21,785 nt of DNA, from assembly GCA_031411575.1 (NCBI GenBank), contig JANOBJ010000237.1, positions 1 through 21,785 on the forward strand, read 5' to 3'. The notes under the pieces were generated by a model. It saw nothing but the letters and a program-made list of their open reading frames with translations. It was not told where the DNA came from and did not search any database. Shown in pieces: positions 7,654-15,187 of this stretch (position 1 is the stretch's first letter; every line of letters begins with the position of its first letter). The position numbers were made by a program, and so were the translations under genes. This stretch comes from JANOBJ01 sp031411575 (GTDB lineage Bacteria; Pseudomonadota; Gammaproteobacteria; Burkholderiales; Burkholderiaceae_C).

Positions 7654-8241
7654 TCACTTGATAAAGTGCTCGCGGTAGTGTTCCAGCTCGTCGATCGATT
7701 CGTGCACGTCGGCCAGTGCGGTGTGCAGCTGGCGTTTCTTGAACGCGGCGTAGACCTCGGGCCGCCAGCGCTTGGCCAGCTCTTTCAGGGTACTCACGTC
7801 CAGGTTGCGGTAATGAAAAAACGCCTCCAGCTTCGGCATGTACTTCACCAGAAAGCGCCGGTCCTGGCTGATGGTGTTGCCACACAGCGGCGTGGTGGCC
7901 TTGGGCACGTATTTCGCCAGGAATTCGATGATCTGCTGCTCGGCCTGCGCCTCGGTCAGGGTGGAGGCCTTGACCTTGTCGATCAGGCCGCTCTTGCCGT
8001 GAGTGCCCTTGTTCCAGGCGTCCATCCGGCCCAGCTGCTCGTCGCTCTGGTGGATCACCAGCACCGGGCCTTCGATGCGCGGCTCCAGATTGGGGCCGGT
8101 CACGACCACGGCGATCTCCAGCAGCCGCTCGATTTCGGGGTCCAGCCCGGTCATCTCGCAGTCCAGCCAGACCAGGTTCTGGTCGGATTTGGCCAGCGTG
8201 GGCACGGGTGCGGCGGCGTCGGGGGTGGTCGGTTCGGGCAT
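7654..8241 (-). CDS. orn: Oligoribonuclease
   Basis: The protein is a DEDDh 3'-5' exoribonuclease that degrades RNA di- to oligonucleotides, including pGpG from c-di-GMP breakdown. WLDCEMTGLD supplies the first Asp-Glu pair, CGNTISQDRRFL the third acidic residue, and HTALADVHESIDEL the His and last Asp of the active site; the C-terminus REHFIK is typical. I chose the ATG at 8241, giving 195 residues, a little longer than the family's usual 180 or so because of a Pro/Ala-rich N-terminal extension. The frame also offers a GTG at 8256. Neither has an SD, but the ATG lies 7 nt after GACAAT, resembling a -10 box. It diverges from the M48 peptidase gene. Identity certain; start uncertain. Confidence 0.95.
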   Translation of the reverse strand: MPEPTTPDAAAPVPTLAKSDQNLVWLDCEMTGLDPEIERLLEIAVVVTGPNLEPRIEGPVLVIHQSDEQLGRMDAWNKGTHGKSGLIDKVKASTLTEAQAEQQIIEFLAKYVPKATTPLCGNTISQDRRFLVKYMPKLEAFFHYRNLDVSTLKELAKRWRPEVYAAFKKRQLHTALADVHESIDELEHYREHFIK

Positions 8242-8248
8242 GCGAGGG

Positions 8249-8254
8249 ATTGTC
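8249..8254 (-). promoter_or_regulatory. Candidate -10 box for a leaderless orn transcript
   Basis: GACAAT on the minus strand (4 of 6 to TATAAT) ends 7 nt before the chosen ATG, so transcription would begin at or next to the start codon. No convincing -35 is visible. Confidence 0.35.
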
Positions 8255-8337
8255 ACCGATGCAGGCGGCGGCGATCCATCGGCCGCCGCGCCGCCCCCAG
8301 CCCGGGCAGGGCTGCCGCAGGGCTACAGGTTTGCGCC

Positions 8338-8343
8338 TAAACT
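8338..8343 (+). promoter_or_regulatory. Candidate -10 box for a leaderless M48 peptidase transcript
   Basis: TAAACT (4 of 6 to TATAAT) is followed by 7 nt and then the ATG at 8351; no SD is present between them. The -35 region is poor. Confidence 0.35.
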
Positions 8344-8350
8344 CTCCCCC

Positions 8351-9619
8351 ATGTCTCAATCGATGCTTTTCACACTGGCGTTTGCCGCTGCCCTGGTGGC
8401 GGGTCTGCTGGTCAAGTTCTGGCTGGCGTCGCGCCAGATTCGCCATGTGGCGCAGCACCGCGACGCGGTACCGGCCGCCTTTGCCCGCAACATCACGCTC
8501 GCCGCGCACCAGAAGGCGGCCGATTACACCGTCACCAAGGCGCGCTTCGGCCTGCTGGAGCTGGCGCTGGGCACGGCCGTGCTGCTGGGCTGGACGCTCT
8601 TGGGCGGGCTGCACGCGCTGAACCAGGCGCTGCTGGGCTGGCTGGGCGCGGGCATGGTGCAACAACTCGCGCTCCTGGCGGCGTTCGCGATGATCGGCGG
8701 GCTGATCGACCTGCCGGTCACGCTGTACCAGACCTTTGTGATCGAGGAGCGGTTCGGCTTCAACAAGATCACGCTGAAGCTCTGGCTGGCGGATCTGGCC
8801 AAATCCACGGTCATTGGCGCCCTGATCGGGCTGCCGATTGCCGCACTCATCCTCTGGCTGATGGGCGCGGCGGGCCGCTTCTGGTGGCTGTGGGCCTGGG
8901 CGGTGTGGATGGGGTTCAACCTGCTGCTGATGGTGCTCTACCCCACCTTGATTGCGCCGCTGTTCAACAAGTTCAAGCCGCTGGAAGACGAGTCGGTCAA
9001 GTCACGCGTGACGGCGCTGATGCAGCGCTGCGGCTTTGCCGCCAAGGGCCTGTTCGTGATGGACGGCAGCAAGCGCAGCGCGCACGCCAACGCTTATTTC
9101 ACCGGCTTTGGCGCGTCCAAGCGCGTGGTGTTCTATGACACGCTGCTGGCCAAGCTCTCGCCCGGCGAGGTGGACGCGGTGCTGGCGCACGAGCTGGGGC
9201 ACTTCAAGCACAAGCACATCATCAAGCGCATCGTGACGCTGTTTGCCATGAGTCTGGCGGGCTTTGCGCTGCTGGGCTGGCTGTCGGGCCAAACCTGGTT
9301 TTACACCGGTCTGGGCGTACGCCCGAGCCTGACTGGTGGCAACGACGCCCTGGCGCTGCTGCTGTTCCTGCTGGCGGTGCCGGTGTTCAGCTTCTTCGTG
9401 TCGCCACTGATGGCGCAGTTTTCGCGCCGCCACGAGTTCGAGGCCGATGCCTATGCGGTGGCGCAGACCAGCGGCGCAGACTTGTCCACCGCCCTGCTCA
9501 AGCTGTATGAAGACAATGCCTCCACGCTCACGCCAGACCCGGTTTTCGTGAAGTTCTACTACTCGCACCCGCCCGCATCCGAACGGCTGGCGCGCATGGC
9601 GCAGGCCTTGCCGGCATGA
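8351..9619 (+). CDS. M48 family zinc metallopeptidase, Ste24/CAAX prenyl protease-like
   Basis: The 422-residue inner-membrane protein has hydrophobic segments near residues 5-25, 65-85, 105-125, 150-172, 178-200, 296-312 and 335-355. The zinc motif HELGH is at 280-284 and the third ligand lies in EFEADA (Glu364), as in the Ste24 branch of family M48, whose usual length of about 420 matches. Bacterial members are thought to act in membrane-protein quality control; no prenylated substrate is expected. The ATG at 8351 was chosen because the protein then opens with a transmembrane segment as relatives do, although the frame extends far upstream across orn. It is followed by phhB after 32 bp and rsgA after a further 9 bp, probably as one transcript. 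Confidence 0.92.
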   Translation: MSQSMLFTLAFAAALVAGLLVKFWLASRQIRHVAQHRDAVPAAFARNITLAAHQKAADYTVTKARFGLLELALGTAVLLGWTLLGGLHALNQALLGWLGAGMVQQLALLAAFAMIGGLIDLPVTLYQTFVIEERFGFNKITLKLWLADLAKSTVIGALIGLPIAALILWLMGAAGRFWWLWAWAVWMGFNLLLMVLYPTLIAPLFNKFKPLEDESVKSRVTALMQRCGFAAKGLFVMDGSKRSAHANAYFTGFGASKRVVFYDTLLAKLSPGEVDAVLAHELGHFKHKHIIKRIVTLFAMSLAGFALLGWLSGQTWFYTGLGVRPSLTGGNDALALLLFLLAVPVFSFFVSPLMAQFSRRHEFEADAYAVAQTSGADLSTALLKLYEDNASTLTPDPVFVKFYYSHPPASERLARMAQALPA

Positions 9620-9651
9620 CGCTGGCCCGAGATCGCCAACCCGAGGCCTGA

Positions 9652-9984
9652 ATGAGTGATTTGAAGACAAAAGACTGGAAAGTGCACGCCCGCAGGGCAT
9701 TGAGCGCTACTGAAATAGTAGCGTCCCTGGCCCGCGTGCAGGGCTGGGCGCTGTCGGGCGACGGGGCCGACGTGGCGATCGAAAAGACCTTCCGCTTTAA
9801 CAACTACCACGAGACGATGGCGTTCGTGAACGCGGTGGCGTTCATCGCGCACACCCAAGACCACCACCCCGATCTGTCGGTGCACTACAACCGCTGCGCG
9901 GTGCGCTTCAACACCCATGACGTGGGTGGCCTCTCGGTCACCGACTTTGACTGTGCCGCCCGGATTGACGCCCTTGTCGCCTGA
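9652..9984 (+). CDS. phhB: 4a-hydroxytetrahydrobiopterin dehydratase (pterin-4a-carbinolamine dehydratase)
   Basis: The 110-residue protein matches the pterin-4a-carbinolamine dehydratase family in length and motif. The segment IAHTQDHHPDLSVHYNRC (about residues 65-82) contains the His-His-Pro core and the later His of the active site, and THDVGGLSVTDF is the usual ending block. The enzyme dehydrates 4a-hydroxytetrahydropterin formed by aromatic amino acid hydroxylases. No hydroxylase gene is in the window, so in this context it may serve elsewhere or have a moonlighting role. The start at 9652 follows a weak GAGG. A palindromic 17-bp element forms codons 19-24 near the N-terminus, outside the catalytic core. 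Confidence 0.92.
   Translation: MSDLKTKDWKVHARRALSATEIVASLARVQGWALSGDGADVAIEKTFRFNNYHETMAFVNAVAFIAHTQDHHPDLSVHYNRCAVRFNTHDVGGLSVTDFDCAARIDALVA
9706..9722. repeat. 17-bp palindromic element, copy 4
   Basis: GCTACTGAAATAGTAGC has 7-bp perfect arms if extended by one base on each side (CGCTACT 9705-9711, AGTAGCG 9717-9723). It is read in phhB as Ala-Thr-Glu-Ile-Val-Ala, the same frame as copy 1. Confidence 0.72.
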
Positions 9985-9993
9985 CCTGCGGCG

Positions 9994-10923
9994 GTGCGCG
10001 TGAGCACGCAGCCCGAGATCGACAGCGCGCTGGTGGTGGCCAGCTATGGCCGCCATGTGCTGGTGGAAACACCCGAAGGCCAGCGCCTGACCTGCCACCC
10101 TCGCGGCAAGAAAAACCAGGCCGTGGTGGGCGACCGCGTGCTGTGGATGAAGACGCAGGACGAAGGCACCATCGAGAAAATCGAGCCGCGCCGCAACCTG
10201 TTTTACCGGCGCGACGAGATCCGCACCAAGTCGTTCGCCGCCAATCTGGACCAGGTGCTGATCCTGATCGCGGCCGATCCGGAATACTCCGAAATGCAGC
10301 TGGCGCGCGCCCTGGTGGCGGCCGAGGCTGAGCGCATCCCGGCGTTGATCGCGCTCAACAAGAGCGATCTGGTGGAGCCGTTCGAGCAGGCCTGGGGCCG
10401 CCTGGCACCCTACCGACACATGCACTACGGCGTGCTGCCACTGTGCCTGCGCCTGTCCAAAGACGTGGACCACGAACATCTGCTGAAGCATCTGCAGGGC
10501 AAGACCACGCTGGTGCTCGGCCCCTCGGGCGCGGGCAAAAGCACGCTGATCAACCTGCTGGCGCCGGGTGCGCTGGCGCAGACCGGCGAAATCTCGCGTG
10601 CGCTCAACTCCGGTAAGCACACCACCACCAGCACCACCTGGTACTGGGTCGATGGTGCCAAGACCACCGCGCTGATCGATTCGCCGGGCTTCCAGGAATT
10701 CGGCCTGCACCACATCGCGCCGACGCAGCTGGCGGCCTGTATGCCGGACATTGCGGCCCACGCCACAGCCTGCAAGTTCTACAACTGCACGCACCTGCAC
10801 GAACCGGGCTGCGGCGTCATTTCTTCAGTCAAATCGGCCTCTGGTCCGCATGACGTGGACGTCAGGCGCTATAAAATATATAGCGACCTGTTTGCCGAGC
10901 TGTCACAGCCGCAGCGGTATTGA
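9994..10923 (+). CDS. rsgA: Ribosome small subunit-dependent GTPase A
   Basis: The 309-residue protein shows the circularly permuted GTPase order of RsgA (YjeQ). An OB-fold occupies about residues 15-65. G4 NKSD is at 122-125, then G1 GPSGAGKS at 176-183, then G3 DSPG at 229-232. A zinc site follows with Cys260, Cys265, His267 and Cys273. It releases RbfA and checks late 30S subunit assembly. The start is GTG at 9994, with another in-frame GTG at 10000; neither has a good SD, and the 9-bp gap after phhB suggests translational coupling. A palindromic 17-bp element forms residues 293-298 in the C-terminal tail. The gene ends 17 bp from a converging CobD-like gene with no obvious terminator between them. 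Confidence 0.96.
   Translation: MRVSTQPEIDSALVVASYGRHVLVETPEGQRLTCHPRGKKNQAVVGDRVLWMKTQDEGTIEKIEPRRNLFYRRDEIRTKSFAANLDQVLILIAADPEYSEMQLARALVAAEAERIPALIALNKSDLVEPFEQAWGRLAPYRHMHYGVLPLCLRLSKDVDHEHLLKHLQGKTTLVLGPSGAGKSTLINLLAPGALAQTGEISRALNSGKHTTTSTTWYWVDGAKTTALIDSPGFQEFGLHHIAPTQLAACMPDIAAHATACKFYNCTHLHEPGCGVISSVKSASGPHDVDVRRYKIYSDLFAELSQPQRY
10868..10884. repeat. 17-bp palindromic element, copy 5
   Basis: GCTATAAAATATATAGC lies within 7-bp perfect arms CGCTATA (10867-10873) and TATAGCG (10879-10885). It is read in rsgA as Arg-Tyr-Lys-Ile-Tyr-Ser, in the alternative permitted frame. Confidence 0.75.
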
Positions 10924-10940
10924 AGCGGCCGCCCGGGCGT

Positions 10941-11936
10941 TCAGCCCAGCAGCCGCGCCAGCGTCAGCAGCGCCAGCAGCACCATCCACATCACCACCGA
11001 CCGCCAGACCAGGCCGACGATGCTGCGCAGGTGCGCGGGCTCGGGCTCGCGGCCGGGCGTTGATTCGCTGTCTTCGGGCGACCCGCCGCCGGTCTGAAAG
11101 CCCTGCGTGGCCTCGGCCGCGAACGCGGTGGCCGCCTTGAGCGCCTCGCCGCCCAGCCGCACATTGGCTGCGCCGGCCGTGGCCGCCAGGATCACGCCGT
11201 CGTTGTCGTTGGGAAAGCGCTGCGCATGGTTGCGCCAGCCGTCGATGGCTTCTTCAAAGCTGCCGACCACCGCAAAGCTCAGGGCCGTGATGCGCGCGGG
11301 CAGCCAGTCGATCAGCGTCCACGCGCCGGCGGCCACGCGCTGCAACGCCTCGCTGGCCGGCACCGCGTGGTTGGGGTTCTTGCGACGCCAGTAGCGCGCC
11401 ACAAACTCGCTCATGCGGTACAGCACGGCCCCGGCCGGGCCGAAGCCAAACGCCGCCAGCACCGAAAACCACACCAGCACGCCGAACACATGGCGGTGCG
11501 CGGCCAGCACCGAATACTCAATCACGTGCCGCACGATCTCGCTGCGCGGCAGCTCGCTTGCGTCTACCTGCTGCCTGGCTGCCAGCAGCTGGCGCGCGCG
11601 CACCTCGTCGCCGTCGTCCAGCGCATCGCGGATGGCCGTGAAATGGTGACTGAACTGGCGAAAACCCAGCGTCACATACAACAACGCGATGCTCCACAGC
11701 ACCGCAAACGGCCAGCCCAGTGCCCACGCCAGCAGCCAGTGCACGCCCAGCGCGGCCAGCGCCGGCACCAGCACGGCCAGGCTCCAGGCGACCCAGCCAT
11801 GGTGTTCCTTGCCGGCGTCAAAGTTGCGCACCGCCGCGCGCGCCCACGCCCGCATGCCGGCATGAACCGGGTTGTGGCTGGCCAGCGGACGCGCCTGCTC
11901 CAGCAGCAGCGCGATCAGGATGGCAAAGAAACTCAT
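10941..11936 (-). CDS. CobD/CbiB-like (AmpE-like) integral membrane protein
   Basis: The 331-residue protein starts MSFFAILIALLLEQARPL, the N-terminal signature of CobD/CbiB/AmpE-like proteins. Hydrophobic segments lie near residues 2-13, 45-70, 72-90, 150-175 and 305-328. Late conserved blocks LIDWLPARITALSFAVVGSFEEAIDGWR and the Asn-rich NDNDGVILAATAGAANVRLGG match the CobD/CbiB pattern. No cobalamin genes are nearby, so adenosylcobinamide-phosphate synthase activity should not be assumed; many Burkholderiales carry such a stand-alone paralog of unknown role. The ATG at 11936 was chosen over an upstream extension because it restores this N-terminus. TATCAT lies 6 nt upstream, suggesting a leaderless transcript, though read-through from the Nudix gene 46 bp upstream is also possible. 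Confidence 0.82.
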   Translation of the reverse strand: MSFFAILIALLLEQARPLASHNPVHAGMRAWARAAVRNFDAGKEHHGWVAWSLAVLVPALAALGVHWLLAWALGWPFAVLWSIALLYVTLGFRQFSHHFTAIRDALDDGDEVRARQLLAARQQVDASELPRSEIVRHVIEYSVLAAHRHVFGVLVWFSVLAAFGFGPAGAVLYRMSEFVARYWRRKNPNHAVPASEALQRVAAGAWTLIDWLPARITALSFAVVGSFEEAIDGWRNHAQRFPNDNDGVILAATAGAANVRLGGEALKAATAFAAEATQGFQTGGGSPEDSESTPGREPEPAHLRSIVGLVWRSVVMWMVLLALLTLARLLG

Positions 11937-11942
11937 GCGCAA

Positions 11943-11948
11943 ATGATA
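11943..11948 (-). promoter_or_regulatory. Candidate -10 box for a leaderless CobD-like transcript
   Basis: TATCAT on the minus strand (5 of 6 to TATAAT) is followed by TTGCGC and then ATG, placing the expected start of transcription on the A of the start codon. No SD is present. Confidence 0.42.
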
Positions 11949-11982
11949 GCGGGCAACCCGCGTATCGCCGCACGAAGCGGCT

Positions 11983-12699
11983 TCAGGCAGCGAGAAAACG
12001 GTAAAAGTTGCGCAGCATGCCCGCGGTGGCGCCCCAGATGAAACGCTCTTTGGCGGGATCGGTCGCGTCGTCCGCATAGGGCATTGAGAACCATTCGCGC
12101 CGCACGCCCTCCCACTCGAACGCGTGGCGCCGGTGGTTGGCGGGGTTCAGCAAAAAATCCAGCGGCACCTCGAACGCGTCGGCCACTTCATCCGGGTTGG
12201 GTGTGAGCGAAAAGCCGGGCGTGACCAGCGCCACCACCGGCGTCACGATAAAGGCGGTGCCAGTGACGTAGATCGGCAGGGTGCCGATGATGTCGATGAA
12301 GCGGCTTTCCAGGCCCACCTCTTCGTGCGCCTCGCGCAACGCAGCCGCCGCGGCATCGGCGTCGGTGTCGTCCACCTTGCCGCCCGGGAAGGCGACCTGG
12401 CCGGAGTGGGTGGACAGGTGCTCGGTGCGCTCGGTCAAGAGCAGCGTGGGCCGGCCGGGGTGCATCACCAAGGCCAGCAGCACGGCGGCCGGGGCGGGCA
12501 GCCGGTCGGCAAACTTCTTCTCGGCCATCACCTCCGGCTCCCAGTGCGGTGGGTTGGCAAACCGCTGCTGCAGCGCGTGGGCGGTGAGCCGGCTGGCCGC
12601 GACGGCGGGCAGGTGCGCGTCCACCCCCTCCACCGGCACGCGGCGGGGGTCAAAGTTGGGCAGCTTGGACAGGGGAATGAAGGGGGTGGACACGCTCAT
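11983..12699 (-). CDS. Nudix hydrolase, CoA pyrophosphatase (NudL/YeaB type)
   Basis: The 238-residue protein has the Nudix helix REAHEEVGL at residues 122-130, preceded by the extra upstream signature of the CoA pyrophosphatase subgroup: LLLTERTEHLSTHSGQ (86-101) running directly into VAFPGGKVD (102-110). This subgroup hydrolyses CoA and its thioesters to 3',5'-ADP and 4'-phosphopantetheine. The first box acidic position is Asp (DDTD), as is normal for the subgroup. It is about 40 residues longer than the E. coli protein at the N-terminus (residues 1-60 are of no known domain). It follows rplS but is separated from it by a terminator, so it probably has its own promoter in the 54 bp after that hairpin. 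The CobD-like gene follows 46 bp downstream. Confidence 0.92.
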   Translation of the reverse strand: MSVSTPFIPLSKLPNFDPRRVPVEGVDAHLPAVAASRLTAHALQQRFANPPHWEPEVMAEKKFADRLPAPAAVLLALVMHPGRPTLLLTERTEHLSTHSGQVAFPGGKVDDTDADAAAAALREAHEEVGLESRFIDIIGTLPIYVTGTAFIVTPVVALVTPGFSLTPNPDEVADAFEVPLDFLLNPANHRRHAFEWEGVRREWFSMPYADDATDPAKERFIWGATAGMLRNFYRFLAA

Positions 12700-12753
12700 T
12701 GCAGGGTGGTTGCAAATTCATGGCAGGGGCATGGCGGGGTCATCGCAAAAAGG

Positions 12754-12788
12754 AAAAAGCCGCCGTGGCAGGGTGCCAGGCGGCTTTT
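12754..12788 (-). terminator. Rho-independent terminator of the rpsP-rimM-trmD-rplS operon
   Basis: On the minus strand a 6-bp GCCGCC/GGCGGC stem stacks on a 5-bp TGGCA/TGCCA stem with a one-base bulge and CCC loop, followed by TTTTT and a second T run. It begins 23 bp beyond the rplS stop. Confidence 0.9.
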
Positions 12789-12810
12789 ACGCAAGACGGC
12801 GACTCGCGTT

Positions 12811-13191
12811 TTAAGCGGCGGCGACGGTCTTGACGCGTGAGGGCAGCTTTTCCTTGATGCGGGCCGACTTGCCGCTGCGGTCACGCAGGTAGTACAGCTT
12901 GGCACGGCGCACGTCACCACGGCGCTTGACTTCAATCGCGGCGATCAGCGGGCTGTAGGTCTGGAACGTGCGCTCCACGCCTTCACCGCTGGAGATCTTG
13001 CGCACCGTGAAGCCGCTGTTGAGGCCGCGGTTGCGCTTGGCGATCACCACGCCTTCGTAGGCCTGGACGCGCTTGCGGGCGCCTTCAACCACGTTCACGC
13101 TCACGATGACGGTGTCGCCGGGGGAGAAATCGGGGATCTTCTTGCCGAGCCGGGCGATTTCTTCCTGCTCGAGGGTTTCTATCAGGTTCAT
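12811..13191 (-). CDS. rplS: 50S ribosomal protein L19
   Basis: The 126-residue protein opens MNLIETLEQEEI and contains the L19 blocks PDFSPGDTVIVSV, YEGVVIAKRNRGLNSGFTVRKIS and RRGDVRRAKLYYLRDRSGKSARIKEK. It is slightly longer than the E. coli protein because of a short C-terminal tail. L19 lies at the 30S-50S interface. AGAGGA precedes the ATG by 5 nt. It is the last gene of the conserved rpsP-rimM-trmD-rplS cluster and has its own promoter just past the trmD stop, giving a leader of about 84 nt. A strong terminator follows. Confidence 0.98.
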   Translation of the reverse strand: MNLIETLEQEEIARLGKKIPDFSPGDTVIVSVNVVEGARKRVQAYEGVVIAKRNRGLNSGFTVRKISSGEGVERTFQTYSPLIAAIEVKRRGDVRRAKLYYLRDRSGKSARIKEKLPSRVKTVAAA

Positions 13192-13281
13192 GGTTTCCTC
13201 TGGTGATCGTGCCCGCGCTACACAAATGGCAGCCTCTCAGCGAAGGAGGCCGCGGCCGGGCAGAGGATCGAAAAGCCTTTG

Positions 13282-13310
13282 ATTATAGCCCGTTCCGGGC
13301 GGCTGGTGAA
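13282..13310 (-). promoter_or_regulatory. rplS promoter
   Basis: On the minus strand a perfect TATAAT (13282-13287) is preceded at 17 bp by TTCACC (13305-13310; 4 of 6 to TTGACA), directly abutting the trmD stop codon. The -10 and early transcribed region (13270-13289) are identical over 20 bp to those of rpsP. Confidence 0.8.
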
Positions 13311-14081
13311 TCAGGCTGCGGGGACAGTCGGCAAGGCGTGCAGCGCGGCCTCGTCGGCCTTGCTCAAGCGCCCGGCCGTGCGGGCCGCTGCAATCAGGTC
13401 GGGCCGCAGCTTGGCCGTGATGGCGAGGCGGGCCTCGCGCCGCCACCGCTCGATCTGGGCGTGGTGGCCCGACAACAGTACATCGGGCACCGGTTGCCCG
13501 TTCCACGCCTCGGGCCGGGTGTAGTGCGGACAGTCCAGCAGACCGTCCAGCGCGGGGTTGAAACTGTCTTCCTGGTGGCTGCCGGCGTCGTTCAGTACGC
13601 CCGGCTGCAGCCGCGCCACCGCGTCCAGCAGCGCCATGGCCACGATTTCGCCGCCCGACAGCACAAAATCGCCCAAGCTGATCTGTGCATCCACGTGGGT
13701 GTCGATAAACCGCTGGTCGATGCCTTCGTAGCGGCCACACAACAGCAGCGCGCCATTCCCGGCCGACCAGCGTTCCACGCCGGCGTGGTCCAGCCGGTCG
13801 CCGACCGGAGAAAACAGCACCAGCGGCGCCCGGTTATCCGCGTCCAGTCGATCGGCTCGAATCGCCCCCACGCAACGGGCCAGCGGCTCGGCCAGCATCA
13901 CCATGCCGGGGCCGCCGCCAAACGGGCGGTCGTCCACACGGCGGTAGTTGCCATCGGCAAAATCGCGCGGGTTCCACAGCCGCACGTCGACCTGCTTCGA
14001 TTCAAAGGCGCGGCGCGTCACGCCGCTTTCGAGGAAGGGCGCGAAGAGTTCGGGAAACAGGGTGATGACGTCGAAACGCAT
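13311..14081 (-). CDS. trmD: tRNA (guanine37-N1)-methyltransferase
   Basis: The 256-residue protein is a SPOUT-fold TrmD, which methylates G37 next to the anticodon of Pro, Leu and Arg tRNAs to prevent +1 frameshifting. It opens MRFDVITLFPELF and contains RRVDDRPFGGGPGM, the trefoil-knot SAM site LLCGRYEGIDQRFI and SLGDFVLSGGEIVAM, and the C-terminal block SFNPALDGLLDCPHYTRP. The length is normal. It is separated from rimM by an unusually long, hairpin-rich spacer of 181 bp, where these genes are commonly close or overlapping. Confidence 0.98.
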   Translation of the reverse strand: MRFDVITLFPELFAPFLESGVTRRAFESKQVDVRLWNPRDFADGNYRRVDDRPFGGGPGMVMLAEPLARCVGAIRADRLDADNRAPLVLFSPVGDRLDHAGVERWSAGNGALLLCGRYEGIDQRFIDTHVDAQISLGDFVLSGGEIVAMALLDAVARLQPGVLNDAGSHQEDSFNPALDGLLDCPHYTRPEAWNGQPVPDVLLSGHHAQIERWRREARLAITAKLRPDLIAAARTAGRLSKADEAALHALPTVPAA

Positions 14082-14154
14082 GATCGCGCGGCCTCAAGCG
14101 CCGCCGGGCCGCCCCAAGGCGCCTGGCGCCCCCCCGGGGCTGAAGCCCGCGGCT

Positions 14155-14178
14155 CCAAGCCCGCCGGCGCGGGCTTGG
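14155..14178. repeat. Perfect inverted repeat in the rimM-trmD spacer (hairpin A)
   Basis: The arms CCAAGCCCGC and GCGGGCTTGG (10 bp each) enclose a 4-nt loop. There is no T tract after it on the transcribed strand, so it is not an ordinary intrinsic terminator. It may stabilise or attenuate the mRNA. Confidence 0.8.
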
Positions 14179-14188
14179 ACGGGCTGAA

Positions 14189-14213
14189 GAGTCGCCGCGT
14201 CTCGCGGCGACTC
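14189..14213. repeat. Perfect inverted repeat in the rimM-trmD spacer (hairpin B)
   Basis: The arms GAGTCGCCGCG and CGCGGCGACTC (11 bp each) enclose a 3-nt loop. It lies 10 bp from hairpin A in the same GC-rich spacer. The rest of the spacer (14082-14154) is also rich in GGCGCC-type palindromes. Confidence 0.85.
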
Positions 14214-14262
14214 GAACAGCGCATTACACGCAGTGTCAAGCGTGGGGGTCATGGTCTCTGCC

Positions 14263-14826
14263 TCAGTAGTCGGGCTGCCAGTCCACCGTGATGCGGCGGG
14301 CGGCCAGATCGACATCATCCACAAAGGCAGCCACGAAGGGAATCATGCGCTCCAGTGCCTGATCGCCCTCGGTGTAGCCGAGCACCAGCACGGTCTGCGG
14401 GCCGGTGGAAAGCAGTTCTTTCACGTCGCCCAGCGCCACGCCTTCGCGGTTGACCACGGCCAGGCCCATGAGGTCGACCCAGTAGAACTCGTCGGTGGCG
14501 GCGGTCGGGAAGCTGGAGCGCGGCACAAAGATGCGGGCGCCGCGCAGGGCTTCGGCCGCGTCGCGGTCGTCCACGTCCTGGGCGTTGGCCACTACCGTAT
14601 CGGAATGCTCCTTGGCCTCACGCACGCGCAGCAGCCCCGTGCCGGAGAAGGTCTTGGCGCCTCGCTCGGACGGCTGCAGATACCAGCGTTTGGAAGAAAA
14701 AAGCGCCTCGGGAGACGCGCTGTAGGCCAGTACCTTGAACCAGCCCTTGATGCCCCAGGCATCGGCGATGCGCCCGACTTCGATGGCGTCAGCCGGCAGT
14801 TCGGCCGGCTCCAGCCCGGGCAGCAT
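14263..14826 (-). CDS. rimM: 16S rRNA maturation protein RimM
   Basis: The 187-residue protein has the RimM N-terminal barrel opening (IEVGRIADAWGIKGWFKV, about residues 15-32) and the C-terminal PRC-barrel (EFYWVDLMGLAVVN through GDVKELLSTGPQTVLVL). It assists maturation of the 30S head domain with ribosomal protein S19. The start at 14826 lies 16 bp after the rpsP stop, supporting co-transcription in the S16 operon. The visible length is a little above the family's usual 170-180, owing to the N-terminal MLPGLEPAELPADA extension. Confidence 0.96.
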   Translation of the reverse strand: MLPGLEPAELPADAIEVGRIADAWGIKGWFKVLAYSASPEALFSSKRWYLQPSERGAKTFSGTGLLRVREAKEHSDTVVANAQDVDDRDAAEALRGARIFVPRSSFPTAATDEFYWVDLMGLAVVNREGVALGDVKELLSTGPQTVLVLGYTEGDQALERMIPFVAAFVDDVDLAARRITVDWQPDY

Positions 14827-14842
14827 GACCAGCTTTGATTTT

Positions 14843-15094
14843 TCAGGCTGCTTTCGCAGCGCCCTGCTTGATCAGGCGCTCCACGGTAGGAGAAGCCTGA
14901 GCACCCACGCTTTTCCAGTAGGTCAGACGATCCTGCGCAATGCGGATGCTTTCCTCGGACGCGGTGGCGATCGGGTTGTAAAAACCAATGCGCTCGATGA
15001 AGCGGCCGTCACGGCGCACACGCTTGTCGGACACAACGATGTTGAAGAACGGACGGCCTTTTGAGCCGCCACGGGAAAGGCGAATGACAACCAT
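14843..15094 (-). CDS. rpsP: 30S ribosomal protein S16
   Basis: The 83-residue protein opens MVVIRLSRGGSKGRPFFNIV and contains RRDGRFIERIGFYNPIA and the SVGAQASPTVERLIKQ block, all typical of S16 with normal length. It is an essential 30S assembly protein. AAGGA lies upstream of the ATG. It is the first gene of the rpsP-rimM-trmD-rplS cluster, with a leader of about 80 nt from the TATAAT at 15182-15187. Confidence 0.98.
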   Translation of the reverse strand: MVVIRLSRGGSKGRPFFNIVVSDKRVRRDGRFIERIGFYNPIATASEESIRIAQDRLTYWKSVGAQASPTVERLIKQGAAKAA

Positions 15095-15181
15095 GATTTA
15101 TCCTTCGGGTGGAGAGACGTCTTCCAGCGTTTGAGACACGCGACATGGCCACCCGGCCAGCGACACACTGAAAAGCCTTTG

Positions 15182-15187
15182 ATTATA
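15182..15187 (-). promoter_or_regulatory. rpsP operon promoter (-10)
   Basis: There is a perfect TATAAT on the minus strand, within the 20-bp block 15170-15189 shared exactly with the rplS promoter. The -35 region at 17 bp is poor, and the divergent GNAT gene starts only 15 bp beyond the -10. Confidence 0.72.

Noticed and set aside
14094..14252. A 52-codon open frame starting 10 bp after the rimM stop
   Set aside because: Its SD is weak and its second half is Gly/Ala/Pro-rich translation of the palindromic spacer, so it is more likely an artefact of GC-rich repeat DNA than a gene. Ribosome profiling would decide.
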